DNA of 64,000 bases from Picosynechococcus sp. PCC 7003 (GCF_001693255.1 NZ_CP016474.1:2684661-2748660); one strand, 5' to 3'. Counted from the stretch's first letter, positions 49,950 to 60,409 are shown. Notes: generated by a model not told the origin, from the sequence alone. Numbers and translations: made by a program.

Positions 49950-51389
49950 ATGGCCATAAAGCGGCGGCAATTTCTCGGTTTAACGGCCTTGGGAGCAACG
50001 GGAGCCTTACTTTGGCAGGGGCGCAATTTTCTGACGGGAAAAACCTCTAGCCCTTTGGCGGCAACAGCATCGGAGATTTATCGCAGTGAGGGGGGTTCCC
50101 TAGAAATTAACCTAGAGGCCCGTTACGAAAACGTCTTGCTGGGAGGAGAACTGGCCCGCAACATGATGACCTATAACGGTCAAATCCCTGGCCCCCGCAT
50201 GGAAGTCAGACCGGGCGATCACCTGACGATTCACTTTAAAAATAGCCTCGATCAACCGACAAATCTGCACTTCCACGGACTGCACCTTTCCCCAGAAGGC
50301 AACCAAGATAATGTGTTCCTCCACATCGCACCAGGGGAAACTTTTCACTACGAACTGGAGATTCACCCCCAACAGCGGGCAGGAACTTACTGGTATCACC
50401 CCCACCACCATGGTTTTGTTGCCGAGCAATTATTTCAGGGGTTGGCTGGGCTAATCGTTGTGCGGGGAGACTTGGATGAGCTGCCAGAGATCCGCGCTGC
50501 CCAAGAGGAATTTTTTGTTCTCCAGGATTTTAACCGCGATCGCCAATCTCAAGGGATGATGGGCTCACCGATGAATTTGATGGCCGGTCGAGAAGGGGAT
50601 CTGATTACGGTCAATAGTCTATTCCACCCAGAAATTGCTGTCACCAAAGACCTGGTGCGCTTACGGTTGCTGAATGCGTCCCCCTCGCGGTTCTATCGTC
50701 TGCAACTCTATGGCCAAAAACTTATCCAAATTGCCGGAGATGGTGGTGCTTTTTCTCAACCCATGGAGCGGGACGAATTACTTTTAACCCCAGGTCAACG
50801 GGCGGAGGTGCTCATCAAAACCCAGGATCTACCGAAAACGCCGATCCATTTACTCAACCTTCCTTATCAACGCGCCCAAATGGGGATGATGGGCCAGCAA
50901 TACAACAATGCAACCGTGGCGATCGCCGATTTTACCCCCAGCGCTCAAACCTTCGCCCCGGTGCAAATTCCTGCCCAATTAATTCCCGTTGAACCTTTAC
51001 CGGAGCCGAGCCGAACCCGTCGTTTTACCCTGAACCATGGCATGGTACCAGGACAAGGAATGGCTTTTTTGATCAATGGGGAAGCCTACCGGGATCAACC
51101 CCAAACCACCGTCCGCTTGAACGATGTGGAGGATTGGGAAATTGTGAATACGGGCACAATGGATCACCCCTTCCATGTCCATGTGAATGGGTTCCAGGTG
51201 GTAAGTCGTAACGGGGTGCCGGAAGAAAATATCGCCTGGGCGGATACGGTACTGGTGCGGGTCGGGGAAACGGTCAAAATTAGAATGGCTTTCCGGGATT
51301 TCAGCGGCAAAACGGTTTACCACTGCCATATTCTCGATCATGAAGACCTTGGCATGATGGGCCAATTGGAAATTCTACCCGCTTCATAA
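49950..51389 (+). CDS. Multicopper oxidase with Tat signal (CueO/SufI/laccase-like)
   Basis: A 479-aa protein. A twin-arginine signal (KRRQFLGLTALGATGALLW) directs folded export. The four copper-ligand segments are present in order: LHFHGLHLSPEG, WYHPHHHGFVAEQLFQGLAG, MDHPFHVHVNGF and VYHCHILDHEDLGMMG, with Met as axial type-1 ligand. It probably oxidises Cu(I) to Cu(II) or phenolic or iron substrates in the periplasm. ATG 49950 has AGGAG at 49936-49940. It is the second gene of the cluster; a gap of about 95 bp precedes pacS, with no clear terminator. Confidence 0.92.
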   Translation: MAIKRRQFLGLTALGATGALLWQGRNFLTGKTSSPLAATASEIYRSEGGSLEINLEARYENVLLGGELARNMMTYNGQIPGPRMEVRPGDHLTIHFKNSLDQPTNLHFHGLHLSPEGNQDNVFLHIAPGETFHYELEIHPQQRAGTYWYHPHHHGFVAEQLFQGLAGLIVVRGDLDELPEIRAAQEEFFVLQDFNRDRQSQGMMGSPMNLMAGREGDLITVNSLFHPEIAVTKDLVRLRLLNASPSRFYRLQLYGQKLIQIAGDGGAFSQPMERDELLLTPGQRAEVLIKTQDLPKTPIHLLNLPYQRAQMGMMGQQYNNATVAIADFTPSAQTFAPVQIPAQLIPVEPLPEPSRTRRFTLNHGMVPGQGMAFLINGEAYRDQPQTTVRLNDVEDWEIVNTGTMDHPFHVHVNGFQVVSRNGVPEENIAWADTVLVRVGETVKIRMAFRDFSGKTVYHCHILDHEDLGMMGQLEILPAS

Positions 51390-51485
51390 CCTACTTCATA
51401 AAATGTGAAATTTTGGCCTTGACTCTCCAGCGTACTAGAGCTTTTACCCTGAGATTAGTTATTGGATCATCGAGGAAACGCCCCC

Positions 51486-53717
51486 ATGGAAACCCGCCAG
51501 TTCCAGATCAAAGGGATGGGCTGCGCTGCCTGTGCCACTACCATCGAAACCGCCCTTCAGAAAACCGCAGGGGTACAAACGGCCCAAGTGAATTTTGCCG
51601 CCGAGCAGTTAAGGGTCGAATTTGACGGCACCCAGGTTAACGGAGAAACCCTCCAACAGGTAGTCAGCGATGCGGGCTATGAAGCGATTCCCCTCATGAA
51701 AGGCGATCGCCAAAGTCAGTTAGACCAACAGGAACGGGAACAGGCGCGGCAACTGCGCAAATTAGCCCACAAGGTCTGGTTAGCGGGAATCTTAAGTACG
51801 GTATTGGTGGTGGGCAGTTTACCAATGATGCTGGGGACGGACATTCCGGGGATCGCCCATTGGTGGCATAGCCCCTGGTTGCAGTGGGCTTTGACGACGC
51901 CAATCATGGTCTGGCCGGGCCAGGGCTTTTTTACGGGGGCCTGGAAAAGTCTCAAAAATCGCACCGCCGACATGAATACCTTGGTGGCCCTGGGGACGGG
52001 GGTGGCCTATGGCTATTCGGTGCTGGCAACGGTGTTTGCAACGCAGTTCCAAGCTTGGGGTTTGACTGGGGATGTGTATTTTGAAAGTGCGGCGGTGATT
52101 ATTACGCTGATCCTCCTGGGGCGCTTTTTAGAGCGGCGGGCGAGGGGGAAAACGGCGGCGGCAATTCGCGAACTCATGGGCCTACAGGTAAAAACAGCGC
52201 GGGTGCTGTGGGGCGAAGGAACCTTTGATATTCCTGTAGAAGAAGTGCAGGTTGGCGATCGCCTTTTAATCCGACCGGGGGAAAAAATTCCGGTGGATGG
52301 CGAAATTTTAGAAGGAGATTCCACCCTCGATGAAGCTTTGGTGACGGGGGAATCGCTGCCCGTGGAAAAAACCGTTGGCGATCGCGTCATTGGTTCCACC
52401 TTAAATAAAACGGGTCGCTTGATCCTGAAAGCCACCCATGTGGGGGAAGACACGGTCTTGGCGCAAATTATTCGCCTCGTCCAGGAGGCCCAGGGAAGCA
52501 AAGCACCGATCCAAAAGTTGGCGGATCAGGTCACGGCTTGGTTTGTGCCCGCAGTGCTGATGATTGCCTTGATTACTTTTAGTATTTGGGCGATCGCCGG
52601 TAATCTTTCTTTAGCGATCACGACTTTAGTGAGTGTGTTGATTATTGCTTGTCCCTGCGCCCTGGGGTTAGCAACGCCTACCTCGATTATGGTCGGCACG
52701 GGGGTTGGTGCCCAGCATGGAATTTTGATCAAAGATGCCCAGAGCCTCGAACTTGCGGCCCATCTCAGTACCATTGTTCTCGATAAAACGGGCACCCTCA
52801 CCCAGGGGAAACCCAGCGTCACCAACTGCCACAGCCTCATTGACGAAGCGCAACTGTGGTCTTGGGTTGCCAGCGTGGAACAGTCTTCGGAACATCCTTT
52901 GGGGGAAGCGATCTTTCAGCACGCCCAGGCGAAAAATGTGCCCCTCGTGCCCCTAGAAAATTTCCAATCTCAAACGGGGCAAGGGGTACAGGCCACGATT
53001 AATCAACAATCGATCTACATTGGCACCGCCCAATGGTTACGGGATCTGGGCATTGATTCTGAGCCGCTCCAATCCCAAGCAACAGCCTGGCAAAACGAAG
53101 GGAAAACGGTGATTTGGGTCGCCATTGATCAGCAACTCGCAGGTATTATTGCCTTGGCTGACCAGCTTAAACCCACCAGTGCCAGTGTGGTGAAACAGTT
53201 GCAAAAACTGGGTCTGAAGGTTGTTCTGCTCACCGGAGATAATCCCCGCACCGCCGAGGCGATCGCCAAACAGGTAGGTATTGATCAGGTACAGGCGGAA
53301 GTACGTCCCGACCAAAAGGCCGCTGTGGTGCAACAATTCCAAAGTCAGCGGGAAATCGTCGCCATGGTGGGGGATGGCATTAACGACGCTCCAGCCCTGG
53401 CCCAGGCGGATTTAGGCATTGCCATTGGGACGGGAACCGATGTGGCGATCGCCGCCAGTGATCTCACCCTCATTTCTGGGGATTTAGAAGGGATTTTAAC
53501 GGCGATCAAACTGAGCCGCGCCACCCTCCGCAATATCAAACAAAATCTCTTTTTCGCCTTCTTCTACAATGTCGCCAGTATTCCCATTGCTGCGGGGATT
53601 CTTAGTGCTTGGGGAATTTTCCTGAACCCGATGATCGCTGGGGCGGCCATGGCCTTTAGTTCTGTTTCGGTGGTGACGAATGCTCTACGTTTGAAAAAAG
53701 TTAGTCAACGGCTTTAA
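51486..53717 (+). CDS. pacS: Copper-transporting P1B-type ATPase, PacS-like
   Basis: A 743-aa P-type ATPase. It has one N-terminal heavy-metal domain ([15 protein letters not shown], Cys13 and Cys16), the membrane copper motif [13 protein letters not shown], phosphorylation site [11 protein letters not shown], the HP motif SSEHPLGEA and hinge [18 protein letters not shown]. The N-terminal GMGCAACA and most of the core follow Synechococcus PacS, the thylakoid Cu(I) pump that supplies plastocyanin, more closely than CtaA. ATG 51486 begins the conserved domain. Function as a detoxifying exporter is the alternative. It closes the copper cluster; a palindrome follows the stop. Confidence 0.93.
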   Translation: METRQFQIKGMGCAACATTIETALQKTAGVQTAQVNFAAEQLRVEFDGTQVNGETLQQVVSDAGYEAIPLMKGDRQSQLDQQEREQARQLRKLAHKVWLAGILSTVLVVGSLPMMLGTDIPGIAHWWHSPWLQWALTTPIMVWPGQGFFTGAWKSLKNRTADMNTLVALGTGVAYGYSVLATVFATQFQAWGLTGDVYFESAAVIITLILLGRFLERRARGKTAAAIRELMGLQVKTARVLWGEGTFDIPVEEVQVGDRLLIRPGEKIPVDGEILEGDSTLDEALVTGESLPVEKTVGDRVIGSTLNKTGRLILKATHVGEDTVLAQIIRLVQEAQGSKAPIQKLADQVTAWFVPAVLMIALITFSIWAIAGNLSLAITTLVSVLIIACPCALGLATPTSIMVGTGVGAQHGILIKDAQSLELAAHLSTIVLDKTGTLTQGKPSVTNCHSLIDEAQLWSWVASVEQSSEHPLGEAIFQHAQAKNVPLVPLENFQSQTGQGVQATINQQSIYIGTAQWLRDLGIDSEPLQSQATAWQNEGKTVIWVAIDQQLAGIIALADQLKPTSASVVKQLQKLGLKVVLLTGDNPRTAEAIAKQVGIDQVQAEVRPDQKAAVVQQFQSQREIVAMVGDGINDAPALAQADLGIAIGTGTDVAIAASDLTLISGDLEGILTAIKLSRATLRNIKQNLFFAFFYNVASIPIAAGILSAWGIFLNPMIAGAAMAFSSVSVVTNALRLKKVSQRL

Positions 53718-53744
53718 AAGGTCATTTATAAAGTCGATAAATCT

Positions 53745-53773
53745 CCCCCAAATTGGGGGCTGGGGGGCTTTTT
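53745..53773. repeat. Palindromic GC repeat after pacS, possible terminator
   Basis: A perfect palindrome CCCCCAAATTGGGGG (53745-53759) is followed by CTGGGGGGC and five T. Sequences of this form (AATCCCCC..GGGGG..GGGGGGCTTT) are scattered between genes in many cyanobacteria, often as copies of a dispersed repeat. Here it may also end pacS transcription. Confidence 0.55.
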
Positions 53774-53808
53774 AGGCATCCTGTAAAAAGGCGATCGCCT
53801 TTCGTAGA

Positions 53809-54069
53809 TTATTGGTAAATTTCTCGGCGATGTCCAATTTTAATGATCAGAATAATGAGCTTTTCGTTTTCAATTCTATAGATAATGCGGTAATTTCCTA
53901 CTCTAATCCGAAAGCGACCATTACCATTTTTAAGTTTTTTGGTATCTGGTGGATACGGATTATTGATCAGGGCTTCAATTTTTTCAATGATGCGCTTCTG
54001 AGTACCTTTGGGCAATTTAGAGAGTTCTTTTTGAGCAGTCTTCAAGAACTCAATGCTATAGCCAGCCAT
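53809..54069 (-). CDS. RelE/ParE-family toxin
   Basis: An 86-aa basic protein with the RelE fold pattern: SIEFLKTAQKELSKLPKGTQ, then the ribonuclease-type strand FRIRVGNYRIIYRIENEKL and the C-terminal IIKIGHRREIY. It probably cleaves ribosome-bound mRNA. It is five bases downstream of its antitoxin gene, as normal for RelBE modules. The base composition is AT-richer than that of the copper genes beside it, in line with lateral transfer. ParE-like gyrase poisoning is a less likely alternative. Confidence 0.87.
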   Translation of the reverse strand: MAGYSIEFLKTAQKELSKLPKGTQKRIIEKIEALINNPYPPDTKKLKNGNGRFRIRVGNYRIIYRIENEKLIILIIKIGHRREIYQ

Positions 54070-54074
54070 AATTC

Positions 54075-54538
<464 letters not shown>

Positions 54539-54561
54539 GGGTCGATGCTCGTGGTTCTGAT

Positions 54562-57306
54562 TTATTTTGGTGGGTTATCGATCGCCCAGGGGCCAACTAT
54601 ATTTTCGCCATTTTTTTCTTTTTCGGCCAGGGCGAGGTTCAACTCTAAAAGTTTTTCGAGGATGTCATCGTCTTTTTTGAAGCCATAGGCTTTGAGAACA
54701 AGGGCATCAAGCTGTTTGTGGAGTTTATGGAGTTGGCTGGCGGGTTCATCGAAAAAGGCGTTGTAAAGTTTGGTAATCCCCCATTGTTTGGCTTCCATTT
54801 GGGCGCTGCGATATTCGTGGAGGTTGATCATCGCTTGGCGGATCTGTTGGGTGAGTTTTGCACTCGCCATCTGGGGAAAGGGAAAAGTTTCAAAACAAGT
54901 GTTGTGGGTGTAACGGGTATCACCTTTTAGGGTTGAGCTTTGGGCTTTGACCCATTGGCGATGAACATCTGATGTCAAAATTCCCAACACATAAAAATCA
55001 TCCGAAGCCACAACAGTTGTTGAGTCAGCAGGAAGCCAATCTAATTTACAAGGAATAAAAATAAACCATTTAGAATGTCTTGGAACTGCAAAGTAAAGAG
55101 CTAGTAGCTCGATTGCTTGACGCATTGCAGGGCGTTTTTCTCCAAATTGCCACCAATTTTCTCGCGTTGTTTGTCGTCGATTTGTATCGCGCACGGGTTT
55201 TACAAATTCCTTGAGATGATTGAACGGTAATTTGTAATTACTAGCATCTTCTAAAGATAAATCATTAAAATCAATAATCCAGCGGCTTGGTTCACCGTTC
55301 ACTTTGTCTGTCAAATCTCCTGCTGAAACTGACCACTTTAAAACTTGTCTATTGACTGAATTTTGTTTAATCCAAGCTTTTGCGATTTCTGGCTTAATAT
55401 AAAAATCTTTCCCGACAGGAATTACACCTTGAAAAGCAAAATCCTTATTTTGTTCAATTCTAAAGGCTTGACTGACATCAAAAAGCTCTGTCAAAGAGCT
55501 ATTGATACTTTTGACTTCTCGATTATCCAAAAGATAATGTTTTGGTGCTTGCTTTGCCCAATTCACTAAGCTGACATGAACATTTGCTTCCCCTGACCAG
55601 GGTTGTGTTGAAACTGCTTCGTGAATAAACCCGCCATTTTGCACAATATATTCCAAAGAGGCTGTGCGGCTTTTCCCTTGGCTAATGGAATTTGTGCCAA
55701 CTAAACCAGCCCGACCGTTTCCATCCAGTTGATCGTGGGCTTTCCGAAACCAATAACTACAAAAATCCACTGAATCTTTGACATCAGCAAATTTTTTAAA
55801 AACCCGCTCCATATATTCATCACCCAGAGCTAATCGGGCGTGTTTACCACCAAGAAAAGGCGGATTGCCGATGATCGCGTCAGCCTTCGGCCAGTCATTA
55901 AATAGCGCATCCTTGCAGACAATATTTTGATCCAAAGAATCCAACGGCAAAGCAGGCTCATTCAACCCAAACTTATCAATCGCAATCTTCCGGGCGATCA
56001 TCATCGTCACCCGCGCCAACTGCACCGCAAACGGATTTGTATCCATCCCAAAAAACTGCAATGGCGTCACAATCCCCAGTTCTTCCTGCTGTAAAGCGTC
56101 CCCCTGGAACCGCTTCCGCCGCTCATAGATTTTATTCAGCAAAACCCGTTCAAGCCGCTTCAACTCCTGATAGGCCACATAAAGGAAATTTCCCGAACCG
56201 CACGCCGGATCCAACACCCGATATTCCCGTAATTCCTGCTTCAGTTTTTCGAGATCTTCGTAGGTCGTCGCTTGGTCGATTTTTCCTTCCCAATAGTCGG
56301 CGATCGTCGGTCGCACAATCTGCCGAATATCTTTCTCAGAGGTGTAATGAATCCCCCTGGCATGGCGCTCATCCGCATCAATGGCACTCTCAAAAATATT
56401 CCCAAAAATCGAGGGCCGGATATTCGCCCAATCATCCCGCGCACAAACATCCAGAATTTCTAACTCGCTCTTTTCCAAGGGAATTGGCTGAATCTCACCA
56501 AACAAGCCCCCATTAAAATAGTCCACCCCCTGATAGCGACCCTGGGGCACGATCCCCGGCTGATCCATCGCCCGAAACAACCCACTAAACGCATCATAGG
56601 CATTGTCCCGCCCCGCTAAACAGTCCTGCACCAACCCCACAAACAGATCCCGTGGCAGAAGGTTCCGGTCTTCAGCGAACATCGCTAGGACACATTGCAG
56701 GGTAAACCGTTGCAGTTGCGTTTCCGTGAAATAAACAAATTTTTCCTTTTCGCCTCGCGATCGCACCAGCCGATAAAATTCCCCCATGCGTTTAGCTGTG
56801 CGTTCCGTTACCTCGACCTGATTGTTGCGAAAGACGGGTTCCCGACCGCCAATCTCCATAAATGAGAACGTCCCCGCCCGATGGGGGAGATCCTCTAACT
56901 TCACCCGGTCTACAGGCTCATCGACTTGGTTGTTAAAGTCATAGACCCAAAACTCATCAAAATTGCAGAGGATCGAATAGCGTGGTTTCGGGGTCAGCCG
57001 CAGCCAATATTTTTCAAGCTGGGAATAATGCAGCGCCAGATCCGTGCCCCGCTTTTTCATCTCCACCACGATCCCCTTTACCCCAGGGGCGGGCGACCAA
57101 ACCAAATCTGCAAAACCCGTTTTATCCTTCTTGCTCGCTTTTTTGACCCGCTCCTCAAACTCAGCCCCAACTTCCTTGATCCCCACATGGCCAAACGCTT
57201 GAAAAAATCGCGTTAAAAATGTCTGCGCCTCTGACTTCTCATCCCCTTGGATATACGCCTTGCAGTAATCCACAAATGCCTGGAGAGAATCACGGGTTAC
57301 TGCCAT
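54562..57306 (-). CDS. MmeI-like type IIL restriction endonuclease-methyltransferase
   Basis: A 914-aa protein, close to the 919 aa of MmeI. The N-terminal nuclease core is GFADLVWSPAPG..GIVVEMKKRG (D-ExK). The helical linker ends at the methylase: motif I DPACGSGNFLYVAYQEL and motif IV NPPFLGGKHAR. The target-recognition part (about residues 580-800, gene region 54900-55560) is AT-rich, and the C-terminal region (NLHEYRSAQMEAKQWGITKL, then LDALVLKAYGFKKDDDILEK) matches the family. One protein methylates adenine on one strand and cuts at a distance. The frame is intact. It is bracketed by toxin-antitoxin genes on both sides. Confidence 0.92.
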   Translation of the reverse strand: MAVTRDSLQAFVDYCKAYIQGDEKSEAQTFLTRFFQAFGHVGIKEVGAEFEERVKKASKKDKTGFADLVWSPAPGVKGIVVEMKKRGTDLALHYSQLEKYWLRLTPKPRYSILCNFDEFWVYDFNNQVDEPVDRVKLEDLPHRAGTFSFMEIGGREPVFRNNQVEVTERTAKRMGEFYRLVRSRGEKEKFVYFTETQLQRFTLQCVLAMFAEDRNLLPRDLFVGLVQDCLAGRDNAYDAFSGLFRAMDQPGIVPQGRYQGVDYFNGGLFGEIQPIPLEKSELEILDVCARDDWANIRPSIFGNIFESAIDADERHARGIHYTSEKDIRQIVRPTIADYWEGKIDQATTYEDLEKLKQELREYRVLDPACGSGNFLYVAYQELKRLERVLLNKIYERRKRFQGDALQQEELGIVTPLQFFGMDTNPFAVQLARVTMMIARKIAIDKFGLNEPALPLDSLDQNIVCKDALFNDWPKADAIIGNPPFLGGKHARLALGDEYMERVFKKFADVKDSVDFCSYWFRKAHDQLDGNGRAGLVGTNSISQGKSRTASLEYIVQNGGFIHEAVSTQPWSGEANVHVSLVNWAKQAPKHYLLDNREVKSINSSLTELFDVSQAFRIEQNKDFAFQGVIPVGKDFYIKPEIAKAWIKQNSVNRQVLKWSVSAGDLTDKVNGEPSRWIIDFNDLSLEDASNYKLPFNHLKEFVKPVRDTNRRQTTRENWWQFGEKRPAMRQAIELLALYFAVPRHSKWFIFIPCKLDWLPADSTTVVASDDFYVLGILTSDVHRQWVKAQSSTLKGDTRYTHNTCFETFPFPQMASAKLTQQIRQAMINLHEYRSAQMEAKQWGITKLYNAFFDEPASQLHKLHKQLDALVLKAYGFKKDDDILEKLLELNLALAEKEKNGENIVGPWAIDNPPK

Positions 57307-57390
57307 CGGTCACTCAGCCTACAACAAAAAAACGATACAAAGATTCCTCCATAGTATCGTCCCGCCCCAACACCATCCACCCAAAAAGCA

Positions 57391-57431
57391 CTGACACAAT
57401 TGATTTTAGGCAAGTATGATGAAAGTCATAC
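57391..57431 (+). promoter_or_regulatory. Probable promoter and operator of the RHH-PIN module
   Basis: The -35 CTGACA (57391-57396) and -10 TATGAT (57415-57420) have an 18-bp spacer. A perfect inverted repeat GTATGA-N6-TCATAC (57414-57431) overlaps the -10 box, 23 bp before the antitoxin ATG. This is where a ribbon-helix-helix antitoxin would bind to repress its own operon. Confidence 0.6.
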
Positions 57432-57454
57432 CCTGCAGTTTGAGTTAAGCACCC

Positions 57455-57661
57455 ATGAAAAAAACACTGTACATCCCGGATGAGCTGTGGCAGCAGCTTG
57501 ATCAATACCTCCAAACTCACCCCGAAGAAAATGCCTCTAGCCTCGTCCAGAGCGCCCTCAGAGATAAGCTACGTCCCCGGAACGGCCAGGGTTTACTAGA
57601 TTTAGCAGGCCTAGTTCGTAATGCCCCTGTAGATGCTTCAACGAATCCCTTGGAGCGTTGA
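57455..57661 (+). CDS. Ribbon-helix-helix antitoxin of a VapBC-type module
   Basis: A 68-aa protein. The N-terminal KKTLYIPDELWQQLDQYL is a ribbon-helix-helix DNA-binding unit (beta strand then helix), followed by ASSLVQSALRDKL. The C-terminal part (GLLDLAGLVRNAPVDAST) is the disordered tail that would block the PIN active site. Its stop overlaps the ATG of the PIN gene by one base (TGATG). An operator-like inverted repeat lies upstream. Confidence 0.85.
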   Translation: MKKTLYIPDELWQQLDQYLQTHPEENASSLVQSALRDKLRPRNGQGLLDLAGLVRNAPVDASTNPLER

Positions 57662-58068
57662 TGGAACGACTGGTAATCGATGCAGGCCCACTAATTGCTC
57701 TCGTTTCTCACCAGGATCGATATCATGAGCTAGCTCAAGCCGGCTTTACCCAAATCCCAAAAGTTTTTGGGGAAATCATTACCCCTTTACCGATTGTTTT
57801 TGAGGTTTACAAATTCGTTTCACGCCGTGAGTCAATCCAAGCGGCTCAATTCCTTTTGACAACTTTGCAGGCCAATACAGTCATTCAGACTATTTCTCCA
57901 ACGGATTTTCAAGAGATTTACGAACTCAGCCTTCGTTCACCCCAATGGCGAGGCAGTTTAGAAGATGCTTCTGTGCTGGTCTTAGCAAAACAAATGCAAG
58001 CGAGGGTTTGGACAATTGATTACAGAGATCTCGGCTTTTTTGAAGATATTGGTTTTTGGCATCCCTGA
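57661..58068 (+). CDS. PIN-domain toxin (VapC-like)
   Basis: A 135-aa PIN-domain protein. The acidic catalytic residues are in LVIDAGPLIALV (Asp), IVFEVYKF (Glu), GSLEDASVLVLA (Asp) and WTIDYRDLGFF (Asp). It would cleave RNA, such as tRNA or rRNA, when released from its antitoxin. ATG 57661 is preferred to TTG 57658 because it overlaps the antitoxin stop. It is transcribed away from the MmeI-like gene and ends 92 bp before the convergent NDH-2 gene. Confidence 0.87.
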   Translation: MERLVIDAGPLIALVSHQDRYHELAQAGFTQIPKVFGEIITPLPIVFEVYKFVSRRESIQAAQFLLTTLQANTVIQTISPTDFQEIYELSLRSPQWRGSLEDASVLVLAKQMQARVWTIDYRDLGFFEDIGFWHP

Positions 58069-58160
58069 AAAAAGATTGCATCATAAATCCCCCACAAAAT
58101 TTCTGTAAACCAGCGATTTCGCAGGGGAGATTTCAATAAAATGCGCTATTCAATCTGACT

Positions 58161-59543
58161 TTAGGCTTCTACTTTGATGTTGACCTTCGTTTCTTTATCC
58201 GCAGCTTCTTGGTAGAGCTTGAATCCAGAGACGAGATCTTTTTCTCCGGTAATCAGGCGAGCGCCCCGACCTCTAGTGACGTAGTTCCAACCCCACTGGA
58301 GCATCACCACCATCTTGTTATCAAACTCGATTAGGTAGTAAACGTGGGCAAAGATCCAGATTAACCAGGCCAGGAAGCCAGAGAATTTCACAAAACCCAG
58401 ATCCACAACGGCGGCATTTTGCCCAATCACGGCCAGGCTACCCAATTCCATATAACGGAAGGGGGCCATCTCCTGACCATTGACCCGTTGTTTGATCAGT
58501 TTTGCCACATATTCTCCTTCTTGCATCGCCACCGGCGCCACCCCAGGCAAAGGCCGTTCATTTTGGTGGGGGAAGTTTGCCAAGTCCCCAATGACAAATA
58601 CATCGGGATAACCGGCAACGCTTAGATTCGGCTCGACAATGACGCGACCGGCCCGGTCTAGGGTCGCTCCTAAACGGTCTTCGAGGACTTTACTCATGCC
58701 AGACGCTTTAACCCCAGCGGCCCAGACAATGGTTTTTGCGGCAATTTCAAGCTGCTCATCGCCCTGTTTAAAGGTGACGAGGTGGTCTTCGATGTTCGTG
58801 ACGAGGCTCTTGGTTTGTACCTGCACCCCTAGATTTTCCAGGGATTTTTGCGCCTTCGCCGACAAACTCGGATCGTAGGGGGGCAAGACTCGATCCATCC
58901 CTTCTAGGAGAATAATCCGGGCGCGGGTAGTATCAATTTTACGGAAATCTTTTTTCAGAACGCTGTAGGCAATTTCGGCGATCGCCCCGGCGAGTTCTAC
59001 CCCCGTGGGGCCACCCCCAATGATCACAAAGGTCAACCAAGCCTGTTGCAGAGCGGGGTCTGTTTCCTTTTCGGCTGCCTCAAAGGCCATAAAAATGCGA
59101 TGGCGAATTTCGAGGGCATCTTCAACGGTTTTCAGGCCCGGTGCGTAGGGTTTCCAATGGTCATTCCCAAAGTAGTGGTGGCTGACCCCCGTAGCGACGA
59201 TCAAACTGTCATAGTTGACGATCCCTTCGTTCATCACCACCGTTTTGCTGTCGGGGTCGATATCGACCACTTCATCGAGGAGCACATGGGTGTTTTTGTT
59301 GCCGCTGAGGACGCCGCGCAAAGGCGAAGCGATATCCGCAGGGGACAGGGTACCCGTTGCCACTTGGTACAGCAGGGGTTGAAACAGGTGGAAATTGCGT
59401 TTGTCGATCAGGGTGACATCCACGGCAGCCTCGTATTTACCGAGGGTTTTCGCGGCATAGAGGCCACCAAAACCACCACCGAGAATCACCACTTTATGCT
59501 TATCTGTCTTGGGGGTGAGATTGGGGAGTTGCGTATTGACCAT
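58161..59543 (-). CDS. Type II NADH dehydrogenase (NDH-2)
   Basis: A 460-aa flavoprotein with two dinucleotide folds: FAD at VVILGGGFGGLYAAKTLG and NADH at FVIIGGGPTGVELAGAI. Other family marks are HLFQPLLYQVATGTL, VWAAGVKASGM and VFVIGDLANFPHQNERPLPGV. The C-terminal hydrophobic stretch (FSGFLAWLIWIFAHVYYLIEF) anchors it to the membrane. It oxidises NAD(P)H and reduces plastoquinone without pumping protons; in cyanobacteria such enzymes may act as redox sensors. Cyanobacteria carry several (NdbA, B, C); which one this is I cannot decide. It is divergent from rsmE. Confidence 0.93.
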   Translation of the reverse strand: MVNTQLPNLTPKTDKHKVVILGGGFGGLYAAKTLGKYEAAVDVTLIDKRNFHLFQPLLYQVATGTLSPADIASPLRGVLSGNKNTHVLLDEVVDIDPDSKTVVMNEGIVNYDSLIVATGVSHHYFGNDHWKPYAPGLKTVEDALEIRHRIFMAFEAAEKETDPALQQAWLTFVIIGGGPTGVELAGAIAEIAYSVLKKDFRKIDTTRARIILLEGMDRVLPPYDPSLSAKAQKSLENLGVQVQTKSLVTNIEDHLVTFKQGDEQLEIAAKTIVWAAGVKASGMSKVLEDRLGATLDRAGRVIVEPNLSVAGYPDVFVIGDLANFPHQNERPLPGVAPVAMQEGEYVAKLIKQRVNGQEMAPFRYMELGSLAVIGQNAAVVDLGFVKFSGFLAWLIWIFAHVYYLIEFDNKMVVMLQWGWNYVTRGRGARLITGEKDLVSGFKLYQEAADKETKVNIKVEA

Positions 59544-59692
59544 GGGTTCGCTGGGGTTGGGGAGAATATAAACTTTTATTTCAATCGGCCTGTGTTAGGT
59601 AAGAATACTAACAGAAATCTACCCAAAGAGATAAAAGGTGAGATTTCAATGGTGCTATTGCCTGAAAAAGTGGCGCGGAGACGGTTAATTTA

Positions 59693-60403
59693 ATGCAGCG
59701 TTTGGTGGTTTCTGAGGCGCAATTTGCTGATCTTTCTAGGGTTAATTTAACGGCAGAACAACGGCATTATCTGCTAAGTGTGTTACGGTTGCGCGCGGGC
59801 GATCGCCTGATTGTGTTAAATGGCTTAGGTCAAGCTTGGGTGGGGGAGTTGACCGAGACTGAGGAAATTCAACTAATAGAATCCCAGCCCCTCCAAACAG
59901 AATGTCCGATTCCGGTGAAATTAGTGGCAGCGCTGCCGAAAAATGGCTTTGATGAAGTGGTGCGTTGCTGTACAGAATTAGGAGTAACGCAGATCTATCC
60001 GGTGATTTCTGCGCGGACAATTTTAAAACCGAGTGAAAATAAGTTAAAACGCTGGCGCAAAATTGCCACCGAAGCCGCAGAACAATCGGAACGGGCAATT
60101 GTGCCGAAAATTGAAACACCACAACCTTTTTTAACGCTTTTAGAAAACCTTTCGCCAGAGCAAACCTATCTCTGTGGCGCACGGGAAAAATCATGGCATC
60201 TTCTGGATGTTTTACCGCCAAATCTCCCGCCAGAAATTACGGTACTGATCGGGCCGGAGGGGGGCTGGACAGAGACAGAAATCCAACAGGCGATCGCCAA
60301 AAATATTCCGGTGGTTTCCTTGGGAAGCTCTATCTTACGGGCAGTGACGGCTTCGATTACGGCGATCGCCCTGGTGAATAGTTACTGTCGCCCCAAAAAC
60401 TAA
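59693..60403 (+). CDS. rsmE: 16S rRNA (uracil(1498)-N3)-methyltransferase RsmE
   Basis: A 236-aa SPOUT-class enzyme. The N-terminal PUA-like part has HYLLSVLRLRAGDRLIVLNG. The knotted catalytic part has VRCCTELGVTQIYPVIS, VLIGPEGGWTETEI and VVSLGSSILRAVTA. In most relatives the last motif is LGxxILRxETA; here Val replaces Glu. It methylates U1498 near the decoding site. ATG 59693 begins the family-like QRLVVSEAQF. It is divergent from the NDH-2 gene, with 149 bp between them, and ends six bases before the convergent 60410 gene. Confidence 0.93.
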   Translation: MQRLVVSEAQFADLSRVNLTAEQRHYLLSVLRLRAGDRLIVLNGLGQAWVGELTETEEIQLIESQPLQTECPIPVKLVAALPKNGFDEVVRCCTELGVTQIYPVISARTILKPSENKLKRWRKIATEAAEQSERAIVPKIETPQPFLTLLENLSPEQTYLCGAREKSWHLLDVLPPNLPPEITVLIGPEGGWTETEIQQAIAKNIPVVSLGSSILRAVTASITAIALVNSYCRPKN

Positions 60404-60409
60404 GCTGAC

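Noticed and set aside
59046-59693. A 215-aa plus-strand open frame
   Set aside because: It lies almost entirely antisense to the well-supported NDH-2 gene and encodes no recognisable motif; its last codons run through the ndh-rsmE promoter region.
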